Below are positions 1-11,300 of a stretch of DNA of 64,000 nt, piece by piece. The DNA lies in NCBI GenBank assembly GCA_014058105.1, contig JACGCM010002156.1:620001-684000 (forward strand), written 5' to 3'. Each line of letters begins with the position of its first letter. The first letter of the stretch is position 1. The DNA is from Kingdonia uniflora. Taxonomy: Eukaryota; Streptophyta; Magnoliopsida; Ranunculales; Circaeasteraceae. The position numbers and the translations under genes were made by a program. The notes beneath the pieces are model-generated. The model was not told where the DNA came from and did no database searches. It saw nothing but the letters and a program-made list of their open reading frames with translations.

Positions 1-634
1 ACCAACATGTGTCTAAAAGAGTCGTCGTTTCAAAAATAGAGAGAGAGTATAAAAGCTTGCCTCTCTCTCCCTTATAAATTATCTACAGTTATAAAGAGAG
101 AAAAGTGGTATAACCAGGGCTTCTAGAGAGAGAAAACACTTGAGTTCTAAGTGTAATCCCATATTAAGAGCTTTATCTGGTGAAAGAAACTTATTGGAGA
201 AATAGCGTAATCATTCATCCTCGGTGAAAATTGTGGGCAGAGTAGAAGATTGTGGATCTTCTAGTACAGGTTAGTAAAATTTTGATACTTTGTTGTATTT
301 TGAAGAGAGTAACAGTCTGTATTTTTGTTAACGTATTCATTATCTTTGTATGTTACTAAGTGGGGATGGGATTTTTTTTAGAATGTAGGGGACTAAAAAA
401 GAATTATTTTCTGGTATTTGTAAATATTTGCAGAAGTTCTATGTATGGTAACTATTTTTGTAGAAGAAGAGGGCAGGTTGAATATGAGTATCTAGTGCTG
501 GAGAAACTTTTTAAAAAAATTGTTTTCATTTGACTAGGTAGGGTGGGGTTTTTATTTTGTTGTATGTGTAGAATATCATGTGACCATAGATACAGAGACA
601 TAATAAAAAAATTGTTTGCACCTGTAGGTCCAGT
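1..634. other. No gene recognised; AT-rich left flank
   Basis: I see no coding signature here beyond short shadow frames. There are GA-rich runs near positions 38-130. The stretch leads directly into the degenerate reading frame that starts at 635 and may be the leader of the same element, but no LTR edge or primer-binding site could be placed. Confidence 0.4.
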
Positions 635-1500
635 ATGCATTCTAAAAACCCAAAACCTAGTAGTAAATTTGTAGTGTCGTCCAGTTCAGAAGGAATATCT
701 TCATCGGGGAGAGAGGACAATTATGGAGGAATAAAAGAAATTGTAGATAGGAGGGATGCCACTGAAGGTGTAGGGACTGAAATGCCCAGTAAAGTGAGCA
801 AAGTTGTAGAGCAAGATGATACAGGGGCGGAGGATGAGATTGTTTACGTATACCGAGAGGGAGTAGATGTAGGGAAAGAATATAAGAAATTTAAAAAGAA
901 GTTAACAGGGAAGTGGGGAAATTATGTAATGGAACATGGTCTGTGGTTCAGGACCTTTATACCAGGGAAAGGTGAAAGGTATATTATCAAGTGCCTAGCC
1001 TGGATTTGTGGAAGTTGGAGAAAGGACTTGGGGAAGATATATAGATGTGGTGTATTATAATGGGGCTGGTATGACATGCCCAAATGATGAGTTTCTGTGT
1101 TATCTAAACCAGATTGTATTCGGTCTTAGGATTCCGTTGACATATTTTTAGAAAAGAGCTATGAATACATTGCAGTGCAGCCCATACAATTAAATGGGAA
1201 TGCTTTTGAGATGATGAGGGTGTGTGAGGTGTTAAATAAGAGGTGGAGAGAGAATAGGACTGTGAATTAGTTTATTACAGCTGACGTACTAAAATTTTAT
1301 AAAATGAAGAATGCGAAAGCCCGTAGTAGTGGTTGCCTGTTTAGTGATTCGTATAGGGCAAAGTTTTTTGACTTCAAATTTGCTGGTAGACCATGGAATG
1401 ACCATCTTGTATGGGTAAGGGGTAATTATATGTAGGTTCCAGATGAACCACCGCTCGACCTAGACAATACATATTTTAATCCGAGTAAGTAACGCTTGCT
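635..1500 (+). pseudogene. Degenerate transposon protein, possibly Transposase_28-like (putative gypsy type)
   Basis: An open frame from 635 to 1060 encodes 141 residues: a Ser/acidic N-terminal part, then a basic KKFKKKLTGKW segment. Coding similarity continues downstream in other frames. A stretch near 1303-1435 reads as a plausible protein with the segment FFDFKFAGRPWNDHLVWVRG before a TAG. This resembles the N-terminal half of plant 'putative gypsy type transposon' proteins, which go on into long coiled coils; the minus-strand coiled-coil frame at 2206-3089 fits that kind of protein but lies in the opposite orientation. Frameshifts and stops show it is dead. The family assignment comes from memory of the domain's look and is weak. 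It could be another element-encoded gag-like protein. Confidence 0.35.
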
Positions 1501-2205
1501 AACTTGACCGAATATCAGTTTATCTACGAGCTTCTAATCATGTCCCTGATTTTGTACGTCGGTCTTATATCAATGAAATATTTATGTTTGATCGACCTAC
1601 ATAAGAGTACAATCTATTATTGCCTACAGTACTCATCTACTATATCTAAACATCTCAGTACTTTTCTAATATAAAATGCAAGTACTTATATATATAGATT
1701 ATATGTCTAACATCACAGATAACCAATGGGTTTACCATATTCTTTAAAATTACAAATCGATTGTTGCATCAAGCTAATCTGGTCTTTAATTTTCCATTGC
1801 AAATCGATTGTTGCATCAAGCTAATCTAATCTTCTATTTTACATTACAAATCATTTATTGCTTCAAGATAATTCGATCTTCAATTTACATTGTTTGCTAC
1901 TTCAACCAAACCAACCTCCTATTATATGACAGACTACCAAACCATAGCAACACAATTGGTTCATCAAGAGGTCAGTACAAATATATACATATCACTAATA
2001 CTACTTTTAGCTCAACTTTGTTGTTCTCTATCTATTATATTCTAACATTCATCATACCCCATCAATCACTATCATTCGAGTTGTCAATCAGCACATCACC
2101 CCGTGAACTCTGCTCATGAAGTCGCAGACGCATGAACTCTGGCATCCTCCCAGTAACAATTTGTTTTCCTTTCATAACCATACTCTTTTAAAGAGCAGCA
2201 ATTCT
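1501..2205. other. AT-rich stretch without a recognised gene
   Basis: A short direct repeat, ATCGATTGTTGCATCAAGC, occurs near 1757 and again near 1803. Open frames here have no recognisable domain and look like chance frames. The region separates two convergent transposon-derived frames. Confidence 0.4.
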
Positions 2206-3089
2206 TCACATCACGCACTCCAGATATTCCGATCGTATCAACCGCATTTTGCATTGCACACCTTTGGCAACCAAACTGTCATATACCGTTTTGTTTTCTG
2301 CTTCCGAGTTATTAAACTTAGATACAAAGAAAGAGAGTACTGCTGTCATCTCTCTCTCGTGTACATCACCTACTTCACTTTTCACCTTGTTAGGAAGCAC
2401 AAGTTCACCAAGTTTTCCTTTAGCCTCCATCAGCATAGCTTCCAAACTTTTACAGCGTTCCTCCATCACTCGTTTTTCACTCAACGTCGCATCATTCTGA
2501 GTCTCCAACACTATCATGAATTCGTCCATATGAGCAACCAAAGCCATCGACCCATCAAATTCAGCCTCATGGTGAGCTCTGTTTACAATACTTTCATCAA
2601 GACTTATTTTAGCCTTCAGTAGATCAGCCTCAAACTTGATATTTGTATTACGCAGTTTTACATTTTCTGATTGATACTCCAAAATATTTAACTCCAATGA
2701 TTGTACGGTATACTCTAGAGTACATATCTTGTTCCAATTCTTATTTATGTTTTCGTTATGTTTACTGTGGGCCTCTTCTAGTTCTTTTACCAACATATTA
2801 GTAACCAACCATAATACTTTGTATTTTCCAGCAAAAACATTTACATCCTTAACTCCTATTCGTGTGTCAACTATTTCCGCATCAAGCGTATTTACCTGAA
2901 ACTACAGATCTTTAACACTATCTTTATCCTTTTCCAACACCGCCAGTAGATCGGTAATCCTAGTTTGCACATGTGTCGCCCCCGCCACAGATTGGTTGAT
3001 TCGCCTCAAAATATCCAAAACCTCCATATCCGTTTTTCTTATAACTTCTTTTAGCCCTTCAATCTTTCTCAGCTCAATGGCTAGTTCAG
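2206..3089 (-). pseudogene. Coiled-coil protein fragment of a transposable element
   Basis: On the minus strand 200 residues are open from 2808 down to 2206. The same frame continues upstream to about 3089 with a single TAG (near 2903) in a context that suggests CAG to TAG. The protein is rich in Glu, Lys and Leu with heptad-like spacing (for example VKELEEAHSKHNENINKNW, and LEYQSENVKLRNTNIKFEA), so a long coiled coil is likely. No catalytic motif is visible. The frame is cut exactly where the gypsy LTR begins at 3090, so the LTR most likely inserted into it. Such coiled coils are common at the C-terminus of plant gypsy-type transposon proteins, but a broken host gene is also possible. Confidence 0.45.
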
Positions 3090-3564
3090 TGATCTAGGAG
3101 GATCTAGAGTTATTTGAAGATTTGTCAAAGTCGTTCGAACGAAGGAACAAGTTGTCATGTCCTCTAGAATTTTGGCCCAGAGCCATATTTCGCTCGAACG
3201 AGTTGATATTTCGTTCGAACGAATGGGCAAGTTTTTAGGGTTTTAGGCCAATTAATCGTAAGGTCGTTCGAACGACTCCCTAGTTCGTTCGAACGACTTT
3301 GGCTGTGTTTTTTATTCTCCGAGTTATTTTACCTCGAGATGCGTTCTATTTTGTAATTTCGAGTTCCCTTTATATAAAGGGGACTTAGGTTATCTTTATT
3401 CTTATGTTAGATCTAAAAGAGTTTTGAGAGAAGCCTAGGGTTTTAGAGTGATTCATTATAATCTACTTCATTTTTTAAGTAATTTAAGTTTTAGTTTTCC
3501 CAATTTTGGTGTTCTTCGTGTTTCTCTACTAACTAAAAGCTTCCCAATTGTATTGTGGATTAAG
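3090..3564 (+). repeat. Ty3/gypsy 5' LTR, copy A
   Basis: The stretch begins TGATCTAGGAGGATCTAG, matching the start of the LTR at 62047. It carries five TCGTTCGAACGA-type palindromes between 3131 and 3296 and a CTCTAGAATTTTGGCCCAG block. A promoter-like run TTTATATAAAGGGGACTTAGG sits near 3370. A tRNA-Met-type primer-binding site follows at 3565. The exact 3' edge is uncertain because the bases before the primer site are TAAG rather than CA. It is transcribed rightward. Confidence 0.7.
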
Positions 3565-3573
3565 TGGTATCAG
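3565..3573 (+). other. Primer-binding site (initiator tRNA-Met type), gypsy copy A
   Basis: TGGTATCAG matches the first nine bases of the usual TGGTATCAGAGC site complementary to the 3' end of initiator tRNA-Met. The same site stands at the equivalent place in copy B (62624). Confidence 0.65.
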
Positions 3574-3830
3574 TTTTCTAGTTTCGATTCTCGGGGGGTT
3601 GATTGTGGCTTATAGTTTCTATACGTGACCGTATCAAGCAAATGAAAGAGAAGCTAGTGAGTCCGTTAAAGATCCATCGCAAACCTAATTCAAAGAATGA
3701 AGTAGATTATAATGCAAGCCTAAAGCGTCCTGAAATTCTTGGAAGTTCGCAAACCTAATTCAAAGAATGAAGTAGATTATAATGCAAGCCTAAAGCGTCC
3801 TAAAATTCTTGGGAGTATTCTACGTGAGAT
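3574..3830 (+). pseudogene. Gypsy gag N-terminal fragment, copy A
   Basis: After a short leader, the frame around 3643-3720 reads MKEKLVSPLKIHRKPNSKNE. This is closely similar to KEKLVSPLKIHQKPNFKK at 62707-62760 in copy B, so it is the start of the same gag. A 70-bp tandem duplication (3677-3816) breaks the frame. Soon after, the sequence changes to Athila-type DNA on the opposite strand. The rest of this element is absent. Confidence 0.6.
3677..3816 (+). repeat. 70-bp tandem duplication inside gypsy gag
   Basis: Bases 3677-3746 are repeated at 3747-3816 with two mismatches. Seventy is not a multiple of three, so the duplication shifts the gag frame. Confidence 0.9.
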
Positions 3831-3957
3831 CAGTTCCTCTGTACTTTTAGATTTACGGGGTGTGGAAACCGGTGGAAACCTCGTTATCCAATAGATCCTG
3901 AGCAAACGAGCTTTCCTGTAGTCTGTTGTGGATGCCTTTGGCGGTTTGAATCTGAGC

Positions 3958-5581
3958 TTAAAATAATTTTTTAATACATTTTTCAACATGTTCCTGAGTT
4001 ACATACTGACGAGCTATAATGGTCTGACGTGGGATGCATCCTTCTCGAGGAATATGTTCGCCATTTCCTTTATTTAGACGTTCACGTACAGGAATGCGAA
4101 CTCTTTCACGATATGGGTCTTCGGCTTGCCTGACTTCAGCTAGAACATCATCAACTTCTTGTCGGACTCCCAGTATCTGTACGGGTTCGTGAACATGAAA
4201 AGCATTTTTTGGGACATGTATACACCGTTTTAAGGTGCAAAGATCTTTGAGGAATTTTGCATAATTAGGAATATGCCTTATGGCCGTAAAAATAGGAATG
4301 TTAATCTCACAATGCTTAAAAATCCCTAAAATCTCCTCATAGGTATTGCCCTTCTTAGCCATAGTTAACCGCTGAGGAAAAGGAGTCAGCGGCTGAACAT
4401 GTGTTATCGCAGTTTCTTCCTCACTCACAGGTTCTTCTATGGGTTTACTTTAAATTTCCAGCTCGGGTTCCTTAAGAATTTTTACTAGATTATCAACTGC
4501 TGTACCACTCCTAAGAGAAATGATGGCATTGACTCCATCACGATTAGAAGATCTAGGATATTCAGTATTCTCTTTAGGATTAACTTGAGTTTGACTAGGG
4601 AACGTTCATTTGTCTCTCGTGCATATCTCTATTGCCATTTGACCTATTTGTCCCTCAAGTTTGGCAATAGACGACTGGGTTACTTGCATAAATGCCTTAA
4701 GAGTATCTTCTAAGGACGTGGTAGGAGTAGGCAGATTCCTATTGTGTGAAGGAACATAAGGCACATTAAGGGGAGCTTGGTATGACGAATTTTGTTGCCA
4801 CGAGGAATTAGACTGGTGATGGTTCACTTGGTTGTGTGGTTGATAAGGAGAGCTACCAGAAGAACCTCCTTGGTAATTTCTACTTCCCCAAGAATTGGAG
4901 TTGTTTGAATTATTATTCCATCCACCATTGAAAGGTTGACTATTGGGACGTTGATATATGGCATTGGCTTGGTCTTTCATACCCTCTTTTAAACTAAGCA
5001 CGTCAGGGCAATTTTGTACCAGATGGTCTGAACTTTCACAAACCATGCAAAGTAGCATCGCCACATGGTTAACAGAAGAAGTGGTAAGGTATTGCTCCCT
5101 TTTCCCGATCTTTAAGTTCTCAATTTTATTAAGAATGGTTCTAAGAGTGGTGGACTCTGAATTAGAGTCCACTTGATGCACATTTGCACTGTGATAAGGT
5201 TTTTCCTTTCTCATCATTTGCCATTGGTAGGTCTTATCTGCTACATCATTTAAAAAATTTCAAGCTTCGGCGTAAGTTTTCTCATCAAATGTACCCGCGC
5301 ACATAGACTGAACATGAGCTCTAGTATCATAATCTAGACCATCATAGAGAGTTTGAACTATATCAATCAATTAAATCCCATGATGTGGGCAACCTTGCTC
5401 TAAATCCCTAAACCATTATAGGTAGTCATATAATAACTCTCCTCGGTTCTGCGTGAAGCTATAGATACTCTGTCGTATCTTAGCAATTCTATGGTTAGGG
5501 AAATATTTTTTCAAAAACTCTTTAACGAGTTATTCAAACGTGTTTACAGAGTTCTCCTCAAGAGTGTACAACCAATCGCGT
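3958..5581 (-). pseudogene. Athila-like gag, C-terminal portion (minus strand)
   Basis: The frame 5217-4606 contains a zinc knuckle C-x2-C-x4-H-x4-C (CMVCESSDHLVQNC). An Asn/Gln/Ser-rich linker follows, then the conserved TTSLEDTLKAFMQVTQSS helix and KLEGQIGQMA. The frame 4428-3958 continues with ITHVQPLTPFPQRL and IPNYAKFLKDLCTLKRCIHV, both matched on the plus strand at 10000-10200. Past about 4190 the protein no longer matches the plus copy: the protease is missing and an unrelated basic tail (to KCIKKLF) takes its place, so this is a recombination junction. Upstream, the gag N-terminal sequence is interrupted at 5582 by the start of a plus-strand LTR. Stops and frame changes make it inactive. 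Confidence 0.75.
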
Positions 5582-6157
5582 TGATAGGCATGAAAAATGC
5601 CTATCTTTTTCCTTTAATTTATATTATCTAGGACCTTATTTTATTATTCAATGGGCTTAATTGAAGTATGTTTGAATATTACAGGTAATAAGACAATTAC
5701 AACCAAGCCCGGCCTGAAAGCCCAACTTTTACAAGCTAAAGGATGTTGCTGGAGATGACCTAGTGAAGAGAATATTACAAGAGCTGCTGGAGCTACTAGA
5801 AGACTTAGTAGTCAAACCTAGCTAAAAGATCTCCAAAAAATGAAGAGTTATTGAGTGAGAATAGGACTTTTAGTTAGGTTAAAGAGAGATAGAGTTGTAG
5901 AGAGGAGAGAACCATCTTTTACTATCTGGGAACCGTAGCTTTCTTGCAGAGAATTGTAAGTGTTTTTATCAATGTTTTTATGGAGAATCTTGGGAAATCT
6001 AAATTATGGAAATCAATTGTAAGTATTTTTTTATCAATAAGTTCTTTATAATCTCTATTTACTAATTTGATAATAGAATTGTGATTTTGATCTATGCATC
6101 CCTGAAGAACGACAACCCTCTTTTATACTATAACACCCGATTTGATACGGTTTATCA
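5582..6157 (+). repeat. Athila-like LTR (plus strand)
   Basis: It starts TGATAGGC and ends GGTTTATCA, so its ends form the inverted pair TGATA/TATCA expected for an LTR. The Asp-type primer-binding site follows two bases later. The same sequence is found reverse-complemented at 13795-14391. Length 576 bp. It is directly preceded by gag sequence of another Athila copy in the opposite orientation, so the LTR lies inside that copy. Confidence 0.85.
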
Positions 6158-6159
6158 AA

Positions 6160-6177
6160 TGGCGCCTCTGCCGGGGA
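6160..6177 (+). other. Primer-binding site, tRNA-Asp type
   Basis: TGGCGCCTCTGCCGGGGA differs at two bases from the Athila-type Asp-tRNA site TGGCGCCGTTGCCGGGGA, which is present intact in the opposite arm at 13775-13792. It lies two bases after the LTR. Confidence 0.8.
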
Positions 6178-7246
6178 TGCAATTGATTTTAAAGTCGTAT
6201 TTTTGTTATTAAATTATTGTTTCACTTGGCATTTTTTCTTTTTTTTTCTTCAATTTTGTTGCGCTTGAGGTATTTGTTTTTGTGTTGTTTGCAGGTTAGA
6301 GTGATGTCAGGCGAGTGATAAGGAATAGGCAGTGTTAAGGTTATTTGCAACTCCAAAACAAGCCAACAAATCCCACACGTCTCTCTCTCTCTCTCTTTCA
6401 AAACAGATTCCAACTCTCATCTCTCTCTCTAACAACAAAATCTCCATATTTCTCTCTCAAAACACCGGCCTCTTTTTCAGAATTTCTCTTGGCAATCACG
6501 TTTGCGCTTGGGTTTAGAAGATCTTTCTAAAACCTCTCTTTGATTTGGAGGGTTTTAATCACTGATTTGGGGATTTTACGCATCTGATTTGGGGGTTTTA
6601 AGTTCTTATTTGCTCTAATTTTATGCTGATTTTGGGGTCTTTGAGTAGTTTCGATTTGTTTACCTTCTTCCCCTTTGTGCAGAAACTAGGACTTTTGATT
6701 GAAGTTTTCATATTTGTGTTCAATTTCCTCTGTTTGGGCAATTTTGTCACTAATTTCTTATTAAAATTTTACTCTCTGAAAACTAGACTTAGTATTTTTA
6801 TATTAATTATGGCCATCATCTTGCCATTCGTGGATTATGGGTGTATTTGAATTCATGTTTTATTTACTGTGGTGATTGCTTCTCGGATTATTTGGTGTTC
6901 GTTTCGGCTGAAGAGAAGAGGAATTCTGATTGAAGTCTGTGTTTCTGTGATTACAAAAGAATCTTGCTTGCCGTGATTTGGGTTTGAATTGGGTCTCGAT
7001 TGTATTGCAACTATGACTTGGAGCTGTGTTAACTATTTCAGCGATTACAGAAGAATCGGGGTTGCCGTTAATGTGGTCATTTCAGTTGGATTAAGCTGCT
7101 GATTGATTTGGGTTTTGCTAATTTGCCTCTCAAATTACTGCCGAATCTTTGCGGAATCTTTGAAGCTTGGTAACTGTGATTCTGATTGTGCTTGTGACAG
7201 GGGTAAATCGTATCAAAATTTATGGTATTACTTTGCTTGTTTACTC

Positions 7247-7371
7247 TACCACAGTAATTATTTATTATGGTTTTTTCTGCGTTTACTTAGCTGTTACAGT
7301 AATTTACTGTACTTCTCTTGCTGCTACAGTAATTTACTGTAATTTCTCATGCCGCTACAGTAATTTATTTT
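7247..7371 (+). repeat. Cluster of TACAGTAAT-type palindromes
   Basis: TACAGTAATTTACTGTA occurs at 7295-7311 and 7325-7341; each has perfect 8-bp arms around one base. Half or degenerate copies stand near 7247 and 7356. A related set in inverse orientation (ACTGTAGCAG and ATTACTGTAGCA) is near 12600-12690 in the opposite Athila arm. Confidence 0.8.
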
Positions 7372-7546
7372 ATTTATGAGTTTATGTTTTTGGATTAATT
7401 TTAGTGAACTGTGATTTAAAGCTTGAATTTTGCATTGTTTTGGTATTTGATCAGTTATTGAAGGAGATGGATATTGTTGATTAAAGCAAAGCGCAAAGCC
7501 AACATCAAAGAAAAGCGGCAAAGTCAAAAAGACCTCTAGTTGTTTA

Positions 7547-7573
7547 ATTATTATTATTATTATTATTATTATT
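7547..7573. repeat. ATT microsatellite
   Basis: About nine ATT units in a row lie in the Athila leader. The opposite arm does not carry a comparable tract, so the expansion is private to this copy. Confidence 0.85.
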
Positions 7574-8465
7574 TATTTATGTATTTTTAATATTGAAAGG
7601 ATTAAAAAATTGTTTATGTAAAGTTTAATGAGTGACGCTCTGTAAGGTGAGGAAATTGTACTCTGCTGCAGGTACAGCTTCAGAACCCCTACTCAGGCTG
7701 GAAATCATTTCAACGCGTACTTCGCAAACGATCCTGAGTAGGCCTTTCCAACGGTTTTACCAGGGTAACCAAACGTGCCCCTATAAAGGCCGCCATGTAG
7801 GTAATCATCTTTTCACCGCACCCTCCTTGTCGCGGTACATCGTGTGTAACTATTATTTTATTAATAAAATGTTTAAATTTTGTAACAACGCCTAGATAAG
7901 GGTGAATCAAAACGAGATTTCATCACCCGTGCGTGCTCGCGCATTAGGACTCCGGGAGTTCATCACCCAATTTATAATCTTTTCGATATCAACAGTCCCG
8001 ACCTCTTTAAAAGATTTTCAGATAAGAAGCCATAAAAAACATAGTTAATCAAAAGGTTTCGCTCGGACCTGGAGCAGCACGCTCACTAGGAAAACCTAAT
8101 AAGTGGCTACGTTTGCTGGAGGACGTACGTTCCCTAGCATAGCTAGTGTGGATAGGTGACTCTAAGCGGTTCGCCCCGCCTTCTAGCAAAGGTGCATCTA
8201 GGTGACTAGATAGCATGCGAGCTATTGCCAAAGCGAGTAAAACAACTCAAGTGCGAACCGATCTACTGTCAGGAGTAGGAGCATTGAACCCTGAGACTGG
8301 GTTCACAACTTAACTTAAAAAAAAGATTCCAGTAAAACGTTTTTGAGTGCTTATAGCTTTCTTGCATCATTCTTAGGACTTTTAGTATGTGCGCAAAATT
8401 GATTGAGTTGTATGTTAATTTGGGGTAACACCTAAACTTGGACTAAGAACATTGTTAGAATCAAT

Positions 8466-10855
8466 ATGAGCGGAACTGGTGGGATTAATGGTCCCGCTGC
8501 TGCTAGAAACGATCCCAAACCTGTTATTCCTAGGAACGGTCCCGAACCTACTACTGCGGAGAGAATACCTCTCCGCAATCGAATGCATCCTACAGTTATG
8601 AGTAAATCTTCGTGTATTGTGATTCCTAGAATTGTAGGAAACTTTGAGTTAAAACCAGGATTCTTGTCTATGCTTCCTAAATTTCATGCTAGTCCCACTG
8701 AAAACCCGTATAACTATCTTAGGGACTTTAAGAATCATATGTTTATTTTAAACTTCGAACGTATTATAGAAGACTCTCTAAAATTATGTGTGTTTCCTTT
8801 TTCTCTTATGGGAAATGCACGCGATTGGTTGTACACTCTTGAGGAGAACTCTGTAAACACGTTTGAACAACTCGTTAAAGAGTTTTTTTAAAAATATTTC
8901 CCTAACCATAGAACTGCTAAGATACGACAGAGTATATATAACTTCACGCAAAACTAAGGAGAGTCATTATATGACTACCTACAAAGGTTTAGGGATTTAG
9001 AGCAAGGATGCCCACATCCGGGGATTCAATTGATTGATATAGTTCAAACTCTCTATGAAGGTCTAGATTATGACACTAGATCTCATGTTCAGTCTATGTG
9101 TGCAGGTACATTTGATAAAAAAACTGACACCGAAGCTTAAAAATTTTTAAATGATGTAGCTGATAAGACCTACCAATGGCAAACTATGAGAGATGAAAGA
9201 CCTTGTCACAGTGCAAATGTGCACCAAGTGGACTCTAATTCAGAGTCTGCTACTCTTAGAACTATTCTTAATAAAATTAAAAACTTAGAGATCGGGAAAA
9301 GGGAGCAACTCCCTACCACTTCTTTTGTTAACCATGTGGCGATGCCACTTTGTGTGGTTTGTAAAAGTTTGGACCATCTGGTTCAAGATTTCCCTGACGT
9401 GTTTAGTTTAAAAGATGGTAGGAAAGACCAGCCAATGCCATGTATCAACGCCCCAATAGCCAACCTTTCAATGTTAGATGGAATAATAATTCTAACAACT
9501 CCAATTCCTAGGGAAATATAAATTACCAAGGAGGTTTTTCTGGTAGTGCCCCTTATCAGCCACATAACCAAGTAAACCAACACCAGTCTAGTTCCTCGTG
9601 GCAACAAAATCCATCATACCAAGCTCCCCTTAATGTGCCTTATGTTCCTCCGCACAATAGGAATCTGTCCACTCCAACCACGTCTTTAAAAGATACTCTT
9701 AAGGCGTTTATGCAAGTAACTCAGTCGTCTATTACCAAACTTGAGGGACAAATAGGTCAAATGGTAACAGAGATAACCACGAGAGAGAAAGGAACGTTCC
9801 CCAGTCAAACTCAACCTAATCCTAAAAGGAATACTGAACATCCTAGATCTTCCAATCGTGATGGAGTCAATGCCTTCATTTCTCTTAAGAGCGGTACGAA
9901 AGTTGATAATTTGATAAAAATGCCTAAGGAACCCAAGCTGAAAATTCAAAGTAAACCTATAAAAGAACTTGCGAGTGCGAGTGAGGAAGAAACTGTGGTA
10001 ACACATGTTTAGCCGCTAGCTCCTTTTCCTCAGCGGTTAACTCTTGCTAAGAAGAGCAACGTCTATGAGGAGATTTTTAGGATTTTTAAGCATTGTGTGA
10101 TTAACATTCTTATCCTTACAGCCATAAGGTATATTCCTAATTACGCAAAATTCCTTAAAGATCTTTGCACTTTAAAGTGGTGCATACATGTCCCGAAAAA
10201 GGCTTTTCATGTTTACGAGAGTGATACGTCTATTTTTTTAGATGCACATGTTAGTGTTGTCCTTTTGCGTAAATCCCTTCCAAAATACAAGGACCCTGGA
10301 TGCCCTACTTTTTCATGTACGATTGGGATATGTAAGATAGGAAGAGCTCTACTTGATTTAGGTGCCGCCGTGATCCTCATTCCTTACTTTGTCTATGAGC
10401 AATTGGATATCGGAGTACTTAAACCCACTAATAGGACCCTTCAGCTAGCTGACCGATCTATTAGGATTCCTAGGGGTGTAGTTGAAGATGTGTTGATCCA
10501 GATTGAGCAGTTTGTTTATCCAGTAGACTTTGTTGTGTTAGATACTGAGCCAGTGGCAAACCCTGAGGACGAGATCCCTGTGATTATAGGTCGACCTTTT
10601 TTGGCAACATCTAATGCGGCAATCAATTGCCGCAATGGAATTATGAAGTTGACCTGCGGGAACATGACAGTAGAATTAAATATTTTTCATGCGTCGCATT
10701 CCCTTTTTAATTCTGAACCACTTGAGTGTAATATGATCCAGAGTCTTGTGAGTACCACTTTTGAGAGGTCAAGTACCTCAGATCCCTTAGAGGCATTTTT
10801 GTCCCACTTTGATGGAGATTGTGGTGACAATTCGTACATCGATGAGGTAAAATAG
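8466..10855 (+). pseudogene. Athila-like gag-protease (plus strand), broken before reverse transcriptase
   Basis: The gag start MSGTGGINGP at 8466 is shared with the minus arm (11300). The conserved gag core GNFELKPGFLSMLPKFHASP and the region ARDWLYTLEENSVNTFEQLV are followed by stops near 8889, 8957 and 9138 and a frameshift near 9430. The zinc knuckle near 9350 reads C-x2-C-x4-H-x4-F, so its last Cys is lost. The same segment on the minus strand at 5010 keeps it. From 10097 a 252-residue frame carries the retropepsin domain: RALLDLGAAVILIPYFVYEQL with the active-site DLGA at 10354-10365, then EIPVIIGRPFLAT. Coding ends at 10855 and the next base belongs to a minus-strand gag. No reverse transcriptase, RNase H or integrase follows. 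Confidence 0.8.
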
Positions 10856-10857
10856 AT

Positions 10858-11300
10858 ACTCTGTCATATCTTAGCAGTTTTATGGTTAGGGAAATATTTT
10901 TTCAAAAACTCCTTAACGATTTATTCAAACGTGTTTACATAGTTCTCCTCAAGAGTGTACAACCAATCGCGTGCGTTTCCCATAAGCGAAAAAGGAAACA
11001 CACTAATTTTAGAGAATCCTCCGTAATACGTTCAAAATTCAAAATAAGCATATGATCCCTAAAGTCCCTAAGATGGTTATACGGGTTTTCAGTGGGACTA
11101 CCATGAAATTTATAAAGCATAGACAAGAATCTCGGTTTTAATTTAAAGTTTCCTACATTTTTAGGAATCACAATACACGAAGGTTTACTAACAACTGTAG
11201 GATGCATTCGATTTTGGAGAGTGATTCTCTTCACAGCAACAGCAGGTTCGGGATCGTTCCTAGTAGTAGTGGAACCATTAATCCCATCAGTTCCGCTCAT
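10858..11300 (-). pseudogene. Athila-like gag N-terminus (minus strand)
   Basis: On the minus strand MSGTDGINGSTTTRNDPEPA starts at 11300 and continues with MHPTVVSKPSCIVIPKNVGN and FHGSPTENPYNHLRDFRDHM, closely matching the plus copy at 8466-8770. A frameshift after EDSLKL moves it out of frame. The sequence from 10976 down to 10860 repeats, in the same orientation, the segment 5581-5465. It is joined at 10857 to the plus-strand protease of the other copy. Confidence 0.75.

Larger units (their letters stand above)
6178..8465 (+). other. Athila-like untranslated leader
   Basis: About 2.3 kb lie between the primer site and the gag start. Long leaders are usual in this lineage. It holds a CT-rich tract (6378-6430), a cluster of TACAGTAATTTACTGTA palindromes (7247-7370) and an ATT microsatellite. 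The parts around 7640-7900 and 8040-8300 have inverted counterparts at about 11840-12130 and 11480-11710. No credible long frame is present. The open frames at 6332, 6623 and 7103 are chance. Confidence 0.65.
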
